Below the pieces are notes generated by a model. That model made no database searches, was not told where the DNA came from, and worked only from the letters and a program-made list of their open reading frames with translations. The position numbers and the translations under genes are program-made. Source: Phycisphaerae bacterium (lineage in GTDB: Bacteria; Planctomycetota; Phycisphaerae; Sedimentisphaerales; UBA12454). From it: a DNA stretch of 50,643 bases. Positions 9,001-16,600 of this stretch are shown in pieces; position 1 is the first letter of the stretch; each line of letters begins with the position of its first letter. The stretch spans positions 1 through 50,643 of the forward strand of contig JAPLMW010000096.1 in the NCBI GenBank assembly GCA_026386845.1, read 5' to 3'.

Positions 9001-9519
9001 TCACCACCTTTTTACTGGTTGGACTGCTACTCCGCGAAGCTGTTCGATTGTTTCTGCATTACGAAGCTTTAACAGACCATCCATCGTAGCCTTAACAACA
9101 TTCTTTGTTGATGTGCTGCCGTAAACTTTTGTCAGCACATCATGCACACCGGCCAGTTCCAGTACGGCTCGTGCACTGGCGCCTGCGATAACGCCTGTTC
9201 CCGGACTTGCCGGCAGCATCGTTATTTTTGTCGCACCGAATTTGCCGATAATCTGATGAGGTATAGTCTGTCCCTCGATGGCCACTTTCTTAAGACTCTT
9301 CTTGGCGTCTTTAATGGCCTTATCGACCGCCATCGGCACTTCTTTTGCCTTTCCGTAACCGATTCCAACTGTGCCGGCCCTATTGCCTACGGCGACCATA
9401 GCGCTGAAGCTGAATCTTCTTCCGCCTTTGACCACCTTTGCGCAGCGAAAAACTTTTATCACATTTTCCTCAATGGGATGACTATCCTGACCAACCATTA
9501 TTCTCGACTCTTCAGCCAA
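9001..9519 (-). CDS. rpsE: 30S ribosomal protein S5
   Basis: S5 contributes to decoding accuracy and mRNA unwinding at the 30S entry. The sequence shows FRCAKVVKGGRRFSFSAMVAVGN, GIGYGKAKEVPMAVDKA and PASPGTGVIAGASARAVLELAGV. It has 172 residues. The start codon is TTG at 9519, supported by GGAGA seven bases upstream. Downstream is rplO with a 7-nt gap. Confidence 0.96.
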   Translation of the reverse strand: MAEESRIMVGQDSHPIEENVIKVFRCAKVVKGGRRFSFSAMVAVGNRAGTVGIGYGKAKEVPMAVDKAIKDAKKSLKKVAIEGQTIPHQIIGKFGATKITMLPASPGTGVIAGASARAVLELAGVHDVLTKVYGSTSTKNVVKATMDGLLKLRNAETIEQLRGVAVQPVKRW

Positions 9520-9569
9520 TTTGTTATCTCCAAAATTCGGCTATCCGTTAAATTATTAAATCAAGCCTG

Positions 9570-9935
9570 TCAAAAAACCAGACCGGCCTGTCTTGCCGCT
9601 TCGGCAAGCGCCTTTACTCTTCCGTGATACTTGTATCTGTTCCTGTCAAATTTTACTGTCTTGATTCCAACCTGTATTGCCTGTTTTGCAATTTCACTTC
9701 CGACAATCTTTGCCGCTTCGATATTTCCCGTCTTTTTCAGACCGTCCTGCACCGATTTAATCCGGGTATTTGCCGAAGCAAGCGTAACGCCTGCGACATC
9801 ATCGATAATCTGTGCGTACATATGACGATTCGAGCGGAAAACACTCAAACGGGGTCTGTCCGGCGTACCAAGCACCTTCTTGTGTACCCGCTGTTTTCTT
9901 CGTAGTCTGGCTTTTTTTATTCTATCAATCTGCAT
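9570..9935 (-). CDS. rplR: 50S ribosomal protein L18
   Basis: L18 binds 5S rRNA together with L5. Typical blocks are [35 protein letters not shown] and the C-terminal [26 protein letters not shown]. The ATG at 9935 gives 121 residues. An in-frame TTG two codons upstream is also possible. It stands between rplF and rpsE as in most spc operons. Confidence 0.96.
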   Translation of the reverse strand: MQIDRIKKARLRRKQRVHKKVLGTPDRPRLSVFRSNRHMYAQIIDDVAGVTLASANTRIKSVQDGLKKTGNIEAAKIVGSEIAKQAIQVGIKTVKFDRNRYKYHGRVKALAEAARQAGLVF

Positions 9936-9966
9936 GAGCAAATCTCAAAAAATATCACTATTATTT

Positions 9967-10545
9967 TTAAGCCGCGGTGGTGCCGGCAAGCGCCTTGCCG
10001 ACTTTCCTGCGAACGTGTTCATCAGCAAATCGGATGCCTTTGCCCTGATAAGGCTCTGGCGGTCTTATTTTTCTCACATTGGCCGCAAACTGTCCGAGTT
10101 CGTGTTTGTCATATCCCATCAGGGTAAACTTGGCCGGTGTATCATTGCCTTTGGTTGCCGGCACTTCGACCTTGACTTTTACGCTCTTCGGCACTTTTAT
10201 CTCGACCGGATGACTGAAGCCGACCTGGACAGTCAGCGTTCCGCCCTGTTCTTTCACGCTGTAACCGGTGCCGTAAATCTCCAGTTTCTTTTCATATCCA
10301 TTGGTAACACCGATTACCATATTATTAATCAAAGCTCTTGTTGTTCCGTGCATCGCTTTGCCGATCCGGCTTTGAGCATCCAGACTCTCAACAATAACCT
10401 TTTGGCCATCGAGTTTAACTTTTACCTCCGGCCTGCAGTTTATCTCAAGAGAACCTTTGGAACCGCTCACCTTGACTATCTGACCGGAAATCTCGACCTT
10501 TACGCCGGCCGGTATGCTAACTGGTTTTTTGCCTATTCTGCTCAT
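9967..10545 (-). CDS. rplF: 50S ribosomal protein L6
   Basis: L6 binds the sarcin-ricin region of 23S rRNA near the factor-binding site. It starts MSRIGKKPVSIPAGV and contains the C-terminal signature IRPPEPYQGKGIRFADEHVR. The ATG at 10545 shares one base with the TGA of rpsH (TGATG), indicating coupled translation. A longer in-frame reading upstream lacks homology and is not used. The length is 192 residues, near 178-180 in relatives. Confidence 0.95.
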   Translation of the reverse strand: MSRIGKKPVSIPAGVKVEISGQIVKVSGSKGSLEINCRPEVKVKLDGQKVIVESLDAQSRIGKAMHGTTRALINNMVIGVTNGYEKKLEIYGTGYSVKEQGGTLTVQVGFSHPVEIKVPKSVKVKVEVPATKGNDTPAKFTLMGYDKHELGQFAANVRKIRPPEPYQGKGIRFADEHVRRKVGKALAGTTAA

Positions 10546-10952
10546 CAGCTCACCGTACAAATTACTTCGCCGCCGAGGTTTTCGGTTCGGCACTGCTTAT
10601 CCGTCATTACGCCTTTGCTGGTTGTAACAATAACAATTCCCATTCCGTTCATAACATAAGGCAGGTCTCCGACAGAACTGTAAATTCTTCTTCCGGTCTT
10701 GCTTACTCTTTTAATCTCGGTTATCGCCGGCGTCCCGTCAGGAGTGTATTTAAGCGTTATTTTGATTATCCCTTGCCCCGTAGCATCATCAATCTTGTCG
10801 AAATCGCTGATATAGCCTTCGCTTTTTAATACTCCGGCTATGTCTTGACAGATTCCCGAAGCCCTGACCGTAACAGTCGCATGACCGCTTCGTTCGGCAT
10901 TTCTTATTCTTGTAAGCATATCAGCTATCGGGTCACTATGCATTTTGACCAA
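10545..10952 (-). CDS. rpsH: 30S ribosomal protein S8
   Basis: S8 binds helix 21 of 16S rRNA and in E. coli represses the spc operon. The 135-residue protein starts MVKMHSDPIADMLTRIRNA and ends with GIVIVTTSKGVMTDKQCRTENLGGEVICTVS, which is diagnostic. Its stop overlaps the rplF start. Confidence 0.97.
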   Translation of the reverse strand: MVKMHSDPIADMLTRIRNAERSGHATVTVRASGICQDIAGVLKSEGYISDFDKIDDATGQGIIKITLKYTPDGTPAITEIKRVSKTGRRIYSSVGDLPYVMNGMGIVIVTTSKGVMTDKQCRTENLGGEVICTVS

Positions 10953-10984
10953 TCCTGTAAAAAAAATTCATTTTATTTCTCTAT

Positions 10985-11170
10985 TTACCAGCTCGCCTTT
11001 TTCAGTCCAGGGATTTTGCCTTCGCCGGCAAGTTTTTTCAGGCAGAGTCGGCAAATTTTAAACTTCCTGTAAACTGCATGGCTTCTGCCGCAGATTCCGC
11101 ATCGAGTATAAGCCCTTGTCCTGAATTTAGGCTTTTTGTTGCATTTATTTACGAGAGCTTTTGTAGTCAT
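10985..11170 (-). CDS. rpsN: 30S ribosomal protein S14, zinc type (type Z)
   Basis: S14 sits in the 30S head. This 61-residue protein is the short zinc form, with two CxxC pairs at Cys24/Cys27 and Cys40/Cys43 and the core [20 protein letters not shown]. It starts 3 nt after rplE ends, and rpsH follows after 32 nt. Confidence 0.97.
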   Translation of the reverse strand: MTTKALVNKCNKKPKFRTRAYTRCGICGRSHAVYRKFKICRLCLKKLAGEGKIPGLKKASW

Positions 11171-11173
11171 CAG

Positions 11174-11713
11174 CTACTCCCTGAACGGCATACCAAACAT
11201 CTTCAGCAGGTCTTTTGCCTCATTGGCTGTCTTGGCAGTCGTAACAAAAGTTATATTCATACCCTGCGTATTTTCCACTTTCGCAGAGTCTATTTCCGGA
11301 AAAACAGTTTGTTCGCTCATACCGAACGAATAATTCCCCTTCTTGTCAAAGCTGTTGGGATTCAGACCTCTGAAGTCTTTTACTCGCGGTATCGCAAGAT
11401 TGATGAGCCTGTCCATAAACTCATACATCCTCTGGCCTCGAAGCGTTACTTTCAAACCCGTCTTGTCTCCCTGTCTTACTTTGAAGTTAGATACGCTCTT
11501 TTTGGCTCCAATGACAAGCGGCTTTTGGCCGGTAATCATCATCAAATCCTGCTGAGCGGTTTCGATAAATTTCTTGTCCTGCACGGCCTTGCCGACGCCC
11601 ATTGATACAACTATCTTCTGCATCTTTGGCACCGCCATTATGCTCTTGTAGCTGTATTTTTCCTGCAGAGCAGGAGCTACTTTCGATTTATATAGGTCTT
11701 TTAACCTTGCCAT
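11174..11713 (-). CDS. rplE: 50S ribosomal protein L5
   Basis: L5 binds 5S rRNA and contacts P-site tRNA. The 179-residue sequence shows MQKIVVSMGVGKAVQDKK, TGQKPLVIGAKKSVSNFKVR, RDFRGLNPNSFD-like residues and NYSFGMSEQTVFPEID. All fit the family closely. It lies 9 nt after rplX. Confidence 0.97.
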   Translation of the reverse strand: MARLKDLYKSKVAPALQEKYSYKSIMAVPKMQKIVVSMGVGKAVQDKKFIETAQQDLMMITGQKPLVIGAKKSVSNFKVRQGDKTGLKVTLRGQRMYEFMDRLINLAIPRVKDFRGLNPNSFDKKGNYSFGMSEQTVFPEIDSAKVENTQGMNITFVTTAKTANEAKDLLKMFGMPFRE

Positions 11714-11722
11714 ACTTAACTT

Positions 11723-12055
11723 CTATTCAGTCTTTCTAACTATTCCGATTTCTGTTCCATCGACGCCAACGCGCTTTTTCTCGCCTTTTTTGCCGATGAC
11801 AAATCTTACTCTTGTCCCTTTTGAAGTTTTCGGGTTCACCGGCAGAATATTACTTATATGCACAGGTTCCTCAGCCTGTATTCTGCCGCCCTGAGGATAT
11901 TTCCGGCTCGGTTTTACGTGCTTGTAGTGCCTGTTTACGCCTTCAATAATAATTCTGTCTTTCGAAGTAATAACACGCATTACCTTGCCGACTGTTCCTT
12001 TGTCATCGCCGGTAATAATTTCAACCATATCGCCTTTTTTAATATGTCTTGCCAT
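11723..12055 (-). CDS. rplX: 50S ribosomal protein L24
   Basis: L24 is one of the first proteins to bind 23S rRNA. The KOW motif is visible at residues 5-35 (KKGDMVEIITGDDKGTVGKV), followed by VEGVNRHYKHVKPS-type residues. The length is 110 residues. It starts 2 nt after rplN ends, so the two are likely translated together. Confidence 0.96.
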   Translation of the reverse strand: MARHIKKGDMVEIITGDDKGTVGKVMRVITSKDRIIIEGVNRHYKHVKPSRKYPQGGRIQAEEPVHISNILPVNPKTSKGTRVRFVIGKKGEKKRVGVDGTEIGIVRKTE

Positions 12056-12057
12056 AT

Positions 12058-12447
12058 TTATACAACCTCGCTCGCGAGGGAAATAATCTTCATAAAATTC
12101 TTTTCTCGCAATTCTCTTGCGACCGCTCCGAAAACTCTGGTGCCGACAGGGTTGCCTTCTGCGTCGATTAATACCGCGGCGTTACTGTCAAATCTGACAT
12201 AGCTGCCGTCGGCTCTTCTGACAGGTTTTTTCGTCCTGATTATGACGCATTTGTAAACTTTCTTCCTGTCGAGCTGACAGGTCGGCAAAACTTTTTTTAT
12301 CGCTATGCATATAATATCGCCTACCCCGGCGGTTACACGCGTATATTTGCCTCTCCTGGAAGTGCTTCTTCCGGGAACAAGGATACATTGTGCCAGCTTG
12401 ACGCCGGAATTATCGGCAATATCCAAATATGTTTCCTGTTGAATCAA
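12058..12447 (-). CDS. rplN: 50S ribosomal protein L14
   Basis: L14 forms an intersubunit bridge. The sequence starts MIQQETYLDIADNSGVKLAQCI and contains the signature GDIICIAIKKVLP. It has 129 residues, about seven more than usual. The start codon is TTG at 12447. The only SD-like stretch upstream is the GGGGGT at the end of the inverted-repeat element at 12453-12557, so this element probably supplies the ribosome site. Confidence 0.95.
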   Translation of the reverse strand: MIQQETYLDIADNSGVKLAQCILVPGRSTSRRGKYTRVTAGVGDIICIAIKKVLPTCQLDRKKVYKCVIIRTKKPVRRADGSYVRFDSNAAVLIDAEGNPVGTRVFGAVARELREKNFMKIISLASEVV

Positions 12448-12452
12448 CGTTT

Positions 12453-12557
12453 ACCCCCACACCAATGTAAATTGTCTTTTAGATACAAACTTCATTTTCT
12501 ATTTTCACCTTTTACCAATTCATTTTTACCCTTCCACCAATACATTGGTGTGGGGGT
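12453..12557. repeat. Intercistronic inverted-repeat element, copy A (rpsQ/rplN)
   Basis: This 105-bp element is bounded by a perfect 17-bp inverted repeat (ACCCCCACACCAATGTA at 12453-12469, its complement at 12541-12557) around a T-rich centre on the plus strand. It occupies nearly the entire gap between the rpsQ stop and the rplN start. The ends could pair in mRNA and cover the SD-like GGGGGT of rplN. A second palindrome, CACCAAT-AC-ATTGGTG, overlaps the rpsQ-side end. Copies B and C lie at 16207 and 21433. Confidence 0.9.
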
Positions 12558-12563
12558 GTACTG

Positions 12564-12833
12564 TTAATCGTTTTCAACTGCTTTTTGAACAACTTTAAGC
12601 AGACGCCAGCTTTTGGTTTTGCTTATAGGCCTGCACTCGACAACTTCAACAACATCGCCGACACCGGCGACATTCTTCTCGTCATGAATGCAAAGCTTTG
12701 TGCGCCTGTTTATATATTTCCCGTAAACAGGATGTTTTACTTTGTAATTAAGCACAATCCTGATACTTTTGTCGCCGCTGCGGCTGATTACTTCGCCGCA
12801 AATCGCCTTTTTTTGTTTTCTCTGTTCTTCCAT
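12564..12833 (-). CDS. rpsQ: 30S ribosomal protein S17
   Basis: S17 is an OB-fold primary 16S rRNA binder. The 89-residue protein contains CGEVISRSGDKSIRIVLNYKVKHPVYGKYI and ends in the family pattern VGDVVEVVECRPISKTKSWRLL. It directly abuts rpmC (stop and start adjacent). The stop is 7 nt from the inverted-repeat element. Confidence 0.96.
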   Translation of the reverse strand: MEEQRKQKKAICGEVISRSGDKSIRIVLNYKVKHPVYGKYINRRTKLCIHDEKNVAGVGDVVEVVECRPISKTKSWRLLKVVQKAVEND

Positions 12834-13058
12834 TTATTTTTTGCCCTTTAACCTGTCCTGAGCCTGTCGAACGGACTGGCTTTCCCTGATAACCGTCTTG
12901 AGTCTCGCGATATCCCGTTTTATGTTTCGCAGCAGGTGCGTATTCTCAAGCTTTTCCGTCACAGCCCTTGTTCGAAGGTCGAACAACTGCCGCTCGAAAT
13001 TTTCAAGCTCGCCCTGCCATTCATCAGGTCTCATTTCTCGTATTTCTGTAGCTTTCAT
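12834..13058 (-). CDS. rpmC: 50S ribosomal protein L29 with a repeat-derived C-terminus
   Basis: L29 lies beside the exit tunnel and helps dock SRP and trigger factor. The body is typical (MKATEIREMRPDEWQGELEN, LRNIKRDIARLKTVIRE). The last residues, SVRQAQDRLKGKK, are encoded by a copy of the dispersed TTCGAC/GCTCAGGACAGG repeat (12852-12875), so the repeat has become part of the gene's 3' end. The ATG at 13058 is preferred over an upstream TTG at 13064. The length is 74 residues, close to normal. Confidence 0.93.
   Translation of the reverse strand: MKATEIREMRPDEWQGELENFERQLFDLRTRAVTEKLENTHLLRNIKRDIARLKTVIRESQSVRQAQDRLKGKK
12852..12875 (-). repeat. Dispersed 24-bp repeat, copy 1 (inside rpmC)
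   Basis: The minus-strand core TTCGACAGGCTCAGGACAGG matches copies at 32125, 36066, 40662 and 41938. It codes for the C-terminal residues of L29. Confidence 0.85.
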
Positions 13059-13070
13059 CAGCAAACCGCC

Positions 13071-13493
13071 TTATCCAATTGTATGACCTCTGGTAACAAG
13101 TCTGCACCTTACCGGCATCTTGTGAGAGACTCTTGCTAAAGCTCTTTTGGCAACATCTTCGCTAACGCCGCCGATTTCAAACATAACCATACCCGGCTTT
13201 ACGCAGGCGACCCATTGCTCGACTTCCGCTTTTCCTTTTCCCATTCTTGTCTCAAGCGGCTTTTTGGTTATGGACTTATGCGGGAAAATTCTAATATATA
13301 CCTTTCCCACTCTTTCCAGGAAATGGCTGGCCGCGACTCTGCCGGCCTCGATCTGCTTGCCGGTGACCCAGCTCATCTCCAAAGACTGCAGGCCGTATTC
13401 GCCAAAGGCGACATAATTCATCCGGCAGGCATTGCCTTTCATTTTGCCTCTTTGGCTTTTCCGGTATTTAACTCTTTTTGGCATAAGTGCCAT
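13071..13493 (-). CDS. rplP: 50S ribosomal protein L16
   Basis: L16 helps position A-site tRNA on the 50S subunit. The 140-residue sequence starts [20 protein letters not shown] and has [46 protein letters not shown] and the conserved tail. Two extra residues precede the common LMPKR start. It lies 3 nt after rpsC and 12 nt before rpmC. Confidence 0.97.
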   Translation of the reverse strand: MALMPKRVKYRKSQRGKMKGNACRMNYVAFGEYGLQSLEMSWVTGKQIEAGRVAASHFLERVGKVYIRIFPHKSITKKPLETRMGKGKAEVEQWVACVKPGMVMFEIGGVSEDVAKRALARVSHKMPVRCRLVTRGHTIG

Positions 13494-13496
13494 AGG

Positions 13497-14312
13497 TTAC
13501 ACCTTTCCGCCTGGGGCGGTATTTTTCTGGTCTGTCGCAGCGCCGCTGCCCGCTTCGCTGCTTTTCTTGGTTTCGCCGGCAACTTCAGCAGGCGGCGCCT
13601 CGGCTCTTGACTGACGTTTAAAAGACCTCGGTCTTCGAAGGGTTTTTCTGCCGCCGGTTTGTTCTTCCGGCTGCTGGCCGTATTTACCTTTATAAATCCA
13701 AACCTTAATACCTATAATTCCATAAGTTGTTCTTGTGCCAATAGATGCGTAATCAACGTCAGCGTCAATGGTATGCAGCGGAATGCTGCCTATCATCTGG
13801 GTTTCTTTTCTTGCCATCTCAGCTCCGCCGAGTCTTCCGGAGCAAATGACTTTAACTCCCTTTGCACCGGCCTGCATTGCCAACTCGCACTGCTGCTTCA
13901 TAGTCTTTCGGAATGCAACGCGTTTCTTTAACTGCTCGCCGACAGCTTCGGCGGCAAGTCTCGCATCCAGAGCAGGCTCTTTGATTTCGATAACATTTAT
14001 AGCAACCTGTCTGTTGATAATGACCTCAAGGTCCTGTCTGAGTTTGTCAACTTCCGCGCCGCGAGGGCCGATTACGATGCCCGGTCTTGCGGTGTGAAGA
14101 GTAATTTTTACTTCGTTTCTTGTTCTCGCTATTTCAATCTTTGAAACCGCAGCGAACGGCGGCTGCTTGTTATATTTATTATCTATATATGTGCGAATCT
14201 TCTGGTCCTCAACCAGCATCTGACCGTAATTGGCCTTCGGAGCAAACCATGTGCTCTGCCACGGCAGTCTTATGCCGGTTCTGAAACCTATCGGTTGAAC
14301 CTTCTGACCCAT
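13497..14312 (-). CDS. rpsC: 30S ribosomal protein S3 with long C-terminal tail
   Basis: S3 forms part of the mRNA entry channel. The sequence starts MGQKVQPIGFRTGIRLPWQSTW and has the KH domain (RPGIVIGPRGAEVDKLR). The C-terminal domain shows GVKVICSGRLGGAEMARKE and TTYGIIGIKVWIYKG. From about residue 213 there is a low-complexity tail (basic, then A/E/S/P-rich), making 271 residues against 210-240 in most bacteria. Length variation at this end is common in the family. Confidence 0.96.
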   Translation of the reverse strand: MGQKVQPIGFRTGIRLPWQSTWFAPKANYGQMLVEDQKIRTYIDNKYNKQPPFAAVSKIEIARTRNEVKITLHTARPGIVIGPRGAEVDKLRQDLEVIINRQVAINVIEIKEPALDARLAAEAVGEQLKKRVAFRKTMKQQCELAMQAGAKGVKVICSGRLGGAEMARKETQMIGSIPLHTIDADVDYASIGTRTTYGIIGIKVWIYKGKYGQQPEEQTGGRKTLRRPRSFKRQSRAEAPPAEVAGETKKSSEAGSGAATDQKNTAPGGKV

Positions 14313-14375
14313 ATTAAATCCTTAAACACCTTTCAAATTCATCCGCTTTTAGCGGTTCTTTTCGTCGAATATTAT

Positions 14376-14924
14376 TTACATTTCAGTCACAGCAATATGG
14401 ATATGACTGGCCATTTTCCTGATTGAATAAGCTTTTCCTCTGTCTTTGGCTCTGAATCTTTTTGTGCCGATTCTGACGCCCGCGCCGTCAACCCTGGCCT
14501 GGCATACATAAAGTTTTTCAACATCCGCAGATGCCTCATCAGCATTTGCAATGGCGCTTTTAAGTGCCTTTTGAACCATTTCAGCGGCTCTTTTTCTCGT
14601 AAATTTAAGCACATCGAGCGCTTCCTGTGCGCTTCTTCCCGAAATAAGCTGTGTAACAAGTCCTGCTTTTCTCGGCGAAGTCGGGGCGTATCTTACCGAG
14701 CATCTCCATTCCGAGATACCGGTAGCCTCTACTCCTAAAGCGGAAGCAATCGCCTCGATATCGCTGCTTCTCGGCAGAGGCTTATATAATCCTTTTCGCC
14801 AGTTCCTTATGGCGCTCGCCGCCTGCTGTTCGCTGAATCCCGCACGCTTCATTGCTGCAGCCAATTCAGAAACGCTTTTTTTCTGTCGTTTAATCAGATT
14901 ATCAAGTTTACTTCCACTTAACAT
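14376..14924 (-). CDS. rplV: 50S ribosomal protein L22 with N-terminal helix-turn-helix-like extension
   Basis: L22 lines the exit tunnel. The normal protein spans about residues 72-182 (SVRYAPTSPRKAGLVTQLISG, KSAIANADEAS, IGTKRFRAKDRGKAYSI). The first 70 residues are extra: a lysine-rich start, then SVSELAAAMKRAGFSEQQAA, an IRNWRKGLYKP-type segment and DIEAIASALGVE. This layout recalls a Cro/XRE-type helix-turn-helix. The start is secure because its ATG follows the rpsS stop by one base. In a ribosomal protein the extension more likely binds rRNA than DNA, but that is inference. Confidence 0.93.
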   Translation of the reverse strand: MLSGSKLDNLIKRQKKSVSELAAAMKRAGFSEQQAASAIRNWRKGLYKPLPRSSDIEAIASALGVEATGISEWRCSVRYAPTSPRKAGLVTQLISGRSAQEALDVLKFTRKRAAEMVQKALKSAIANADEASADVEKLYVCQARVDGAGVRIGTKRFRAKDRGKAYSIRKMASHIHIAVTEM

Positions 14925-14925
14925 T

Positions 14926-15312
14926 TTATTTCCCGCCTGCTGGTTTCGCTGGTGCTTTTCCCGCCGCTGGTGCTGCCGGTGCCCTTGAAGGTGCCGCTGC
15001 TCCTGCCGGCGCCGCCGGACCTGATGGGCCTCCCGCTGCCGCCGCTTCTGTTTTAATTCCTGAATGTCCCCTGAATATGCGAGTCATCGAAAATTCGCCC
15101 AGCTTATGACCTACCATTTCCTCAGACACGAAAAGCTTATTGAAAACTTTTCCGTTATGTATGAGGAAGGTATATCCGACAAATTCAGGAACAATCGTAC
15201 TTCGCCTGGACCATGTTTTAATAGGGTCTTTAATGCCAATCTGGTGCTGCTTCAAAACCTTTTGTAAAAGTTTTGTATCAACAAACGGCCCTTTTTTAAG
15301 CGATCTCGACAT
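14926..15312 (-). CDS. rpsS: 30S ribosomal protein S19 with Ala/Pro-rich tail
   Basis: S19 lies in the 30S head with S13. The family core is at residues 1-86 ([56 protein letters not shown]). About 40 added residues follow, made almost only of Ala, Pro, Gly and a few Lys. S19 is normally 85-95 residues, here 128. The tail is probably disordered. Confidence 0.95.
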   Translation of the reverse strand: MSRSLKKGPFVDTKLLQKVLKQHQIGIKDPIKTWSRRSTIVPEFVGYTFLIHNGKVFNKLFVSEEMVGHKLGEFSMTRIFRGHSGIKTEAAAAGGPSGPAAPAGAAAPSRAPAAPAAGKAPAKPAGGK

Positions 15313-15337
15313 TATTACCTCAAATTACTCTTTCAGT

Positions 15338-16189
15338 TTACAGAACTAATTGTTCGCCTCGATTGGATTTTCTTCTGCGTATAATCCGTTTATTACTGAG
15401 TTTTCTCGGATTTCTTGTCTTTCCGCCTTTAGCGAGCACGCCCGTCGGCGAACAGGGATGTCTTCCGCCATTGGCCCTGCCTTCGCCGCCGCCCATCGGA
15501 TGCGATACCGGGTTCTGGGCTTTTCCGCGAACGTGCGGCCTGATTCCCAGATGTCTCATTCTGCCGGCCGTGCCGATTTTTATATTCTGATAATCAGGAT
15601 TACTGAGCGTTCCGATAGTCGCTCTGCACTCGATACGAACCGTTCTCATTTCGCCGCTCGGCAGGATAACTGTTGCCCAGTCGCCTTCCTTCGCCATTAG
15701 TCTTGCGCAAAGTCCCGCGCCTCGAACAAGTTTTCCACCCTGTCCTGCGATCATTTCAATATTGTGAACCTCGATACCTACAGGGATAGCCGCCAGCGGC
15801 ATTGCGTTTCCGACTTTCGGCTCGACTTCCGGGCCGCTCTGTATCTTCTGGCCAACCGTTAATCCCTGCGGAGCGAGGATATATCTTTTTTCGCCGTCGT
15901 CATAGCGAACGAGGCAAATAAAACAATTCCTGTTCGGGTCATATTCAACTGTTTCTACGGTCGCGGCAATTGCGTCCTTGTTTCGTTTGAAGTCGATGAT
16001 TCTGTAGATTCTTCTTGCGCCGCCGCCTCTGAACCGGCAGGTGGTTTTTCCTTCATTGTTTCTTCCACCGGCCCTGCCTATCCTGACGCAGAGAGTCTTC
16101 TGCGGTTTATCTGTCGTCAGTTCCGCATAATCATTGACCGACGTATTTCGCCGTCCGTTTGATGTTGGTCTGTAAATTTTTATACCCAT
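15338..16189 (-). CDS. rplB: 50S ribosomal protein L2
   Basis: L2 is needed for subunit association and peptidyl-transferase assembly. The 283-residue sequence contains GRNNEGKTTCRFRGGGARR, LAAIPVGIEVHNIE, GQGGKLVRGAGLCARL and the strongly conserved HPMGGGEGRANGGRHP, including the histidine near the peptidyl transferase centre. SD is AGGCAGAAAAGAT before the ATG. Inverted-repeat element copy B lies just upstream. Confidence 0.97.
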   Translation of the reverse strand: MGIKIYRPTSNGRRNTSVNDYAELTTDKPQKTLCVRIGRAGGRNNEGKTTCRFRGGGARRIYRIIDFKRNKDAIAATVETVEYDPNRNCFICLVRYDDGEKRYILAPQGLTVGQKIQSGPEVEPKVGNAMPLAAIPVGIEVHNIEMIAGQGGKLVRGAGLCARLMAKEGDWATVILPSGEMRTVRIECRATIGTLSNPDYQNIKIGTAGRMRHLGIRPHVRGKAQNPVSHPMGGGEGRANGGRHPCSPTGVLAKGGKTRNPRKLSNKRIIRRRKSNRGEQLVL

Positions 16190-16206
16190 ATCTTTTCTGC
16201 CTGTTT

Positions 16207-16311
16207 ACCCCTACACCAATGTAAACTGTTTCTTTGGCGTAGATTCCGTTTTAATATTTTTCCTTTTACTCATACATTTTCACCCTTACACCAATACATT
16301 GGTGTGGGGGT
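16207..16311. repeat. Intercistronic inverted-repeat element, copy B (rplW/rplB)
   Basis: This 105-bp copy has the same length as copy A. Its ends are ACCCCTACACCAATGTA (16207-16223) and TACATTGGTGTGGGGGT (16295-16311), complementary except at one position. It starts 1 nt from the rplW stop and ends 17 nt before the rplB ATG. The inner sequence is clearly related to copy A but diverged. The palindrome ACACCAAT-AC-ATTGGTGT is kept. Confidence 0.9.
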
Positions 16312-16312
16312 T

Positions 16313-16600
16313 TTAGAACAAATCTATATGATATTGCTCATCGAGCACGACAACCGCTTTTTTCCAGTCGCTTTTTTGTCCCATAAATCTGCCGTGCCTT
16401 CGGGGCTTTCCCTTGCGGTTGGCAGTTCTTACATCCGTTACCTTTACGCTATACAGTCTCTCAACAGCGCCTTTTATCTGATGCTTGTTGGCCTTTTTGT
16501 TCACTTCGAACGAGTACGCCTTCCTGACGTTGGCAAGATGCGTGCTCTGCTCCGTTATCAACGGCCTTATAACAATTTCATGGTCATCCATTTTCTTCAT
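16313..16600 (-). CDS. rplW: 50S ribosomal protein L23
   Basis: L23 forms the docking site for trigger factor and SRP at the tunnel exit. The 95-residue protein shows IVIRPLITEQSTHLANVRKAYSFEVNKKANKHQIKGAVE and the family loop KVTDVRTANRKGKPRRHGR. Its ATG overlaps the rplD stop (ATGA), indicating coupled translation. Confidence 0.96.
   Translation of the reverse strand: MKKMDDHEIVIRPLITEQSTHLANVRKAYSFEVNKKANKHQIKGAVERLYSVKVTDVRTANRKGKPRRHGRFMGQKSDWKKAVVVLDEQYHIDLF

Noticed and set aside
10546-10593. Longer L6 start at 10593
   Set aside because: The extra residues lie inside rpsH and lack homology; the TGATG overlap supports 10545.
10845-11072. Plus-strand ORF in the rpsH/rpsN region
   Set aside because: Antisense shadow of ribosomal protein genes.
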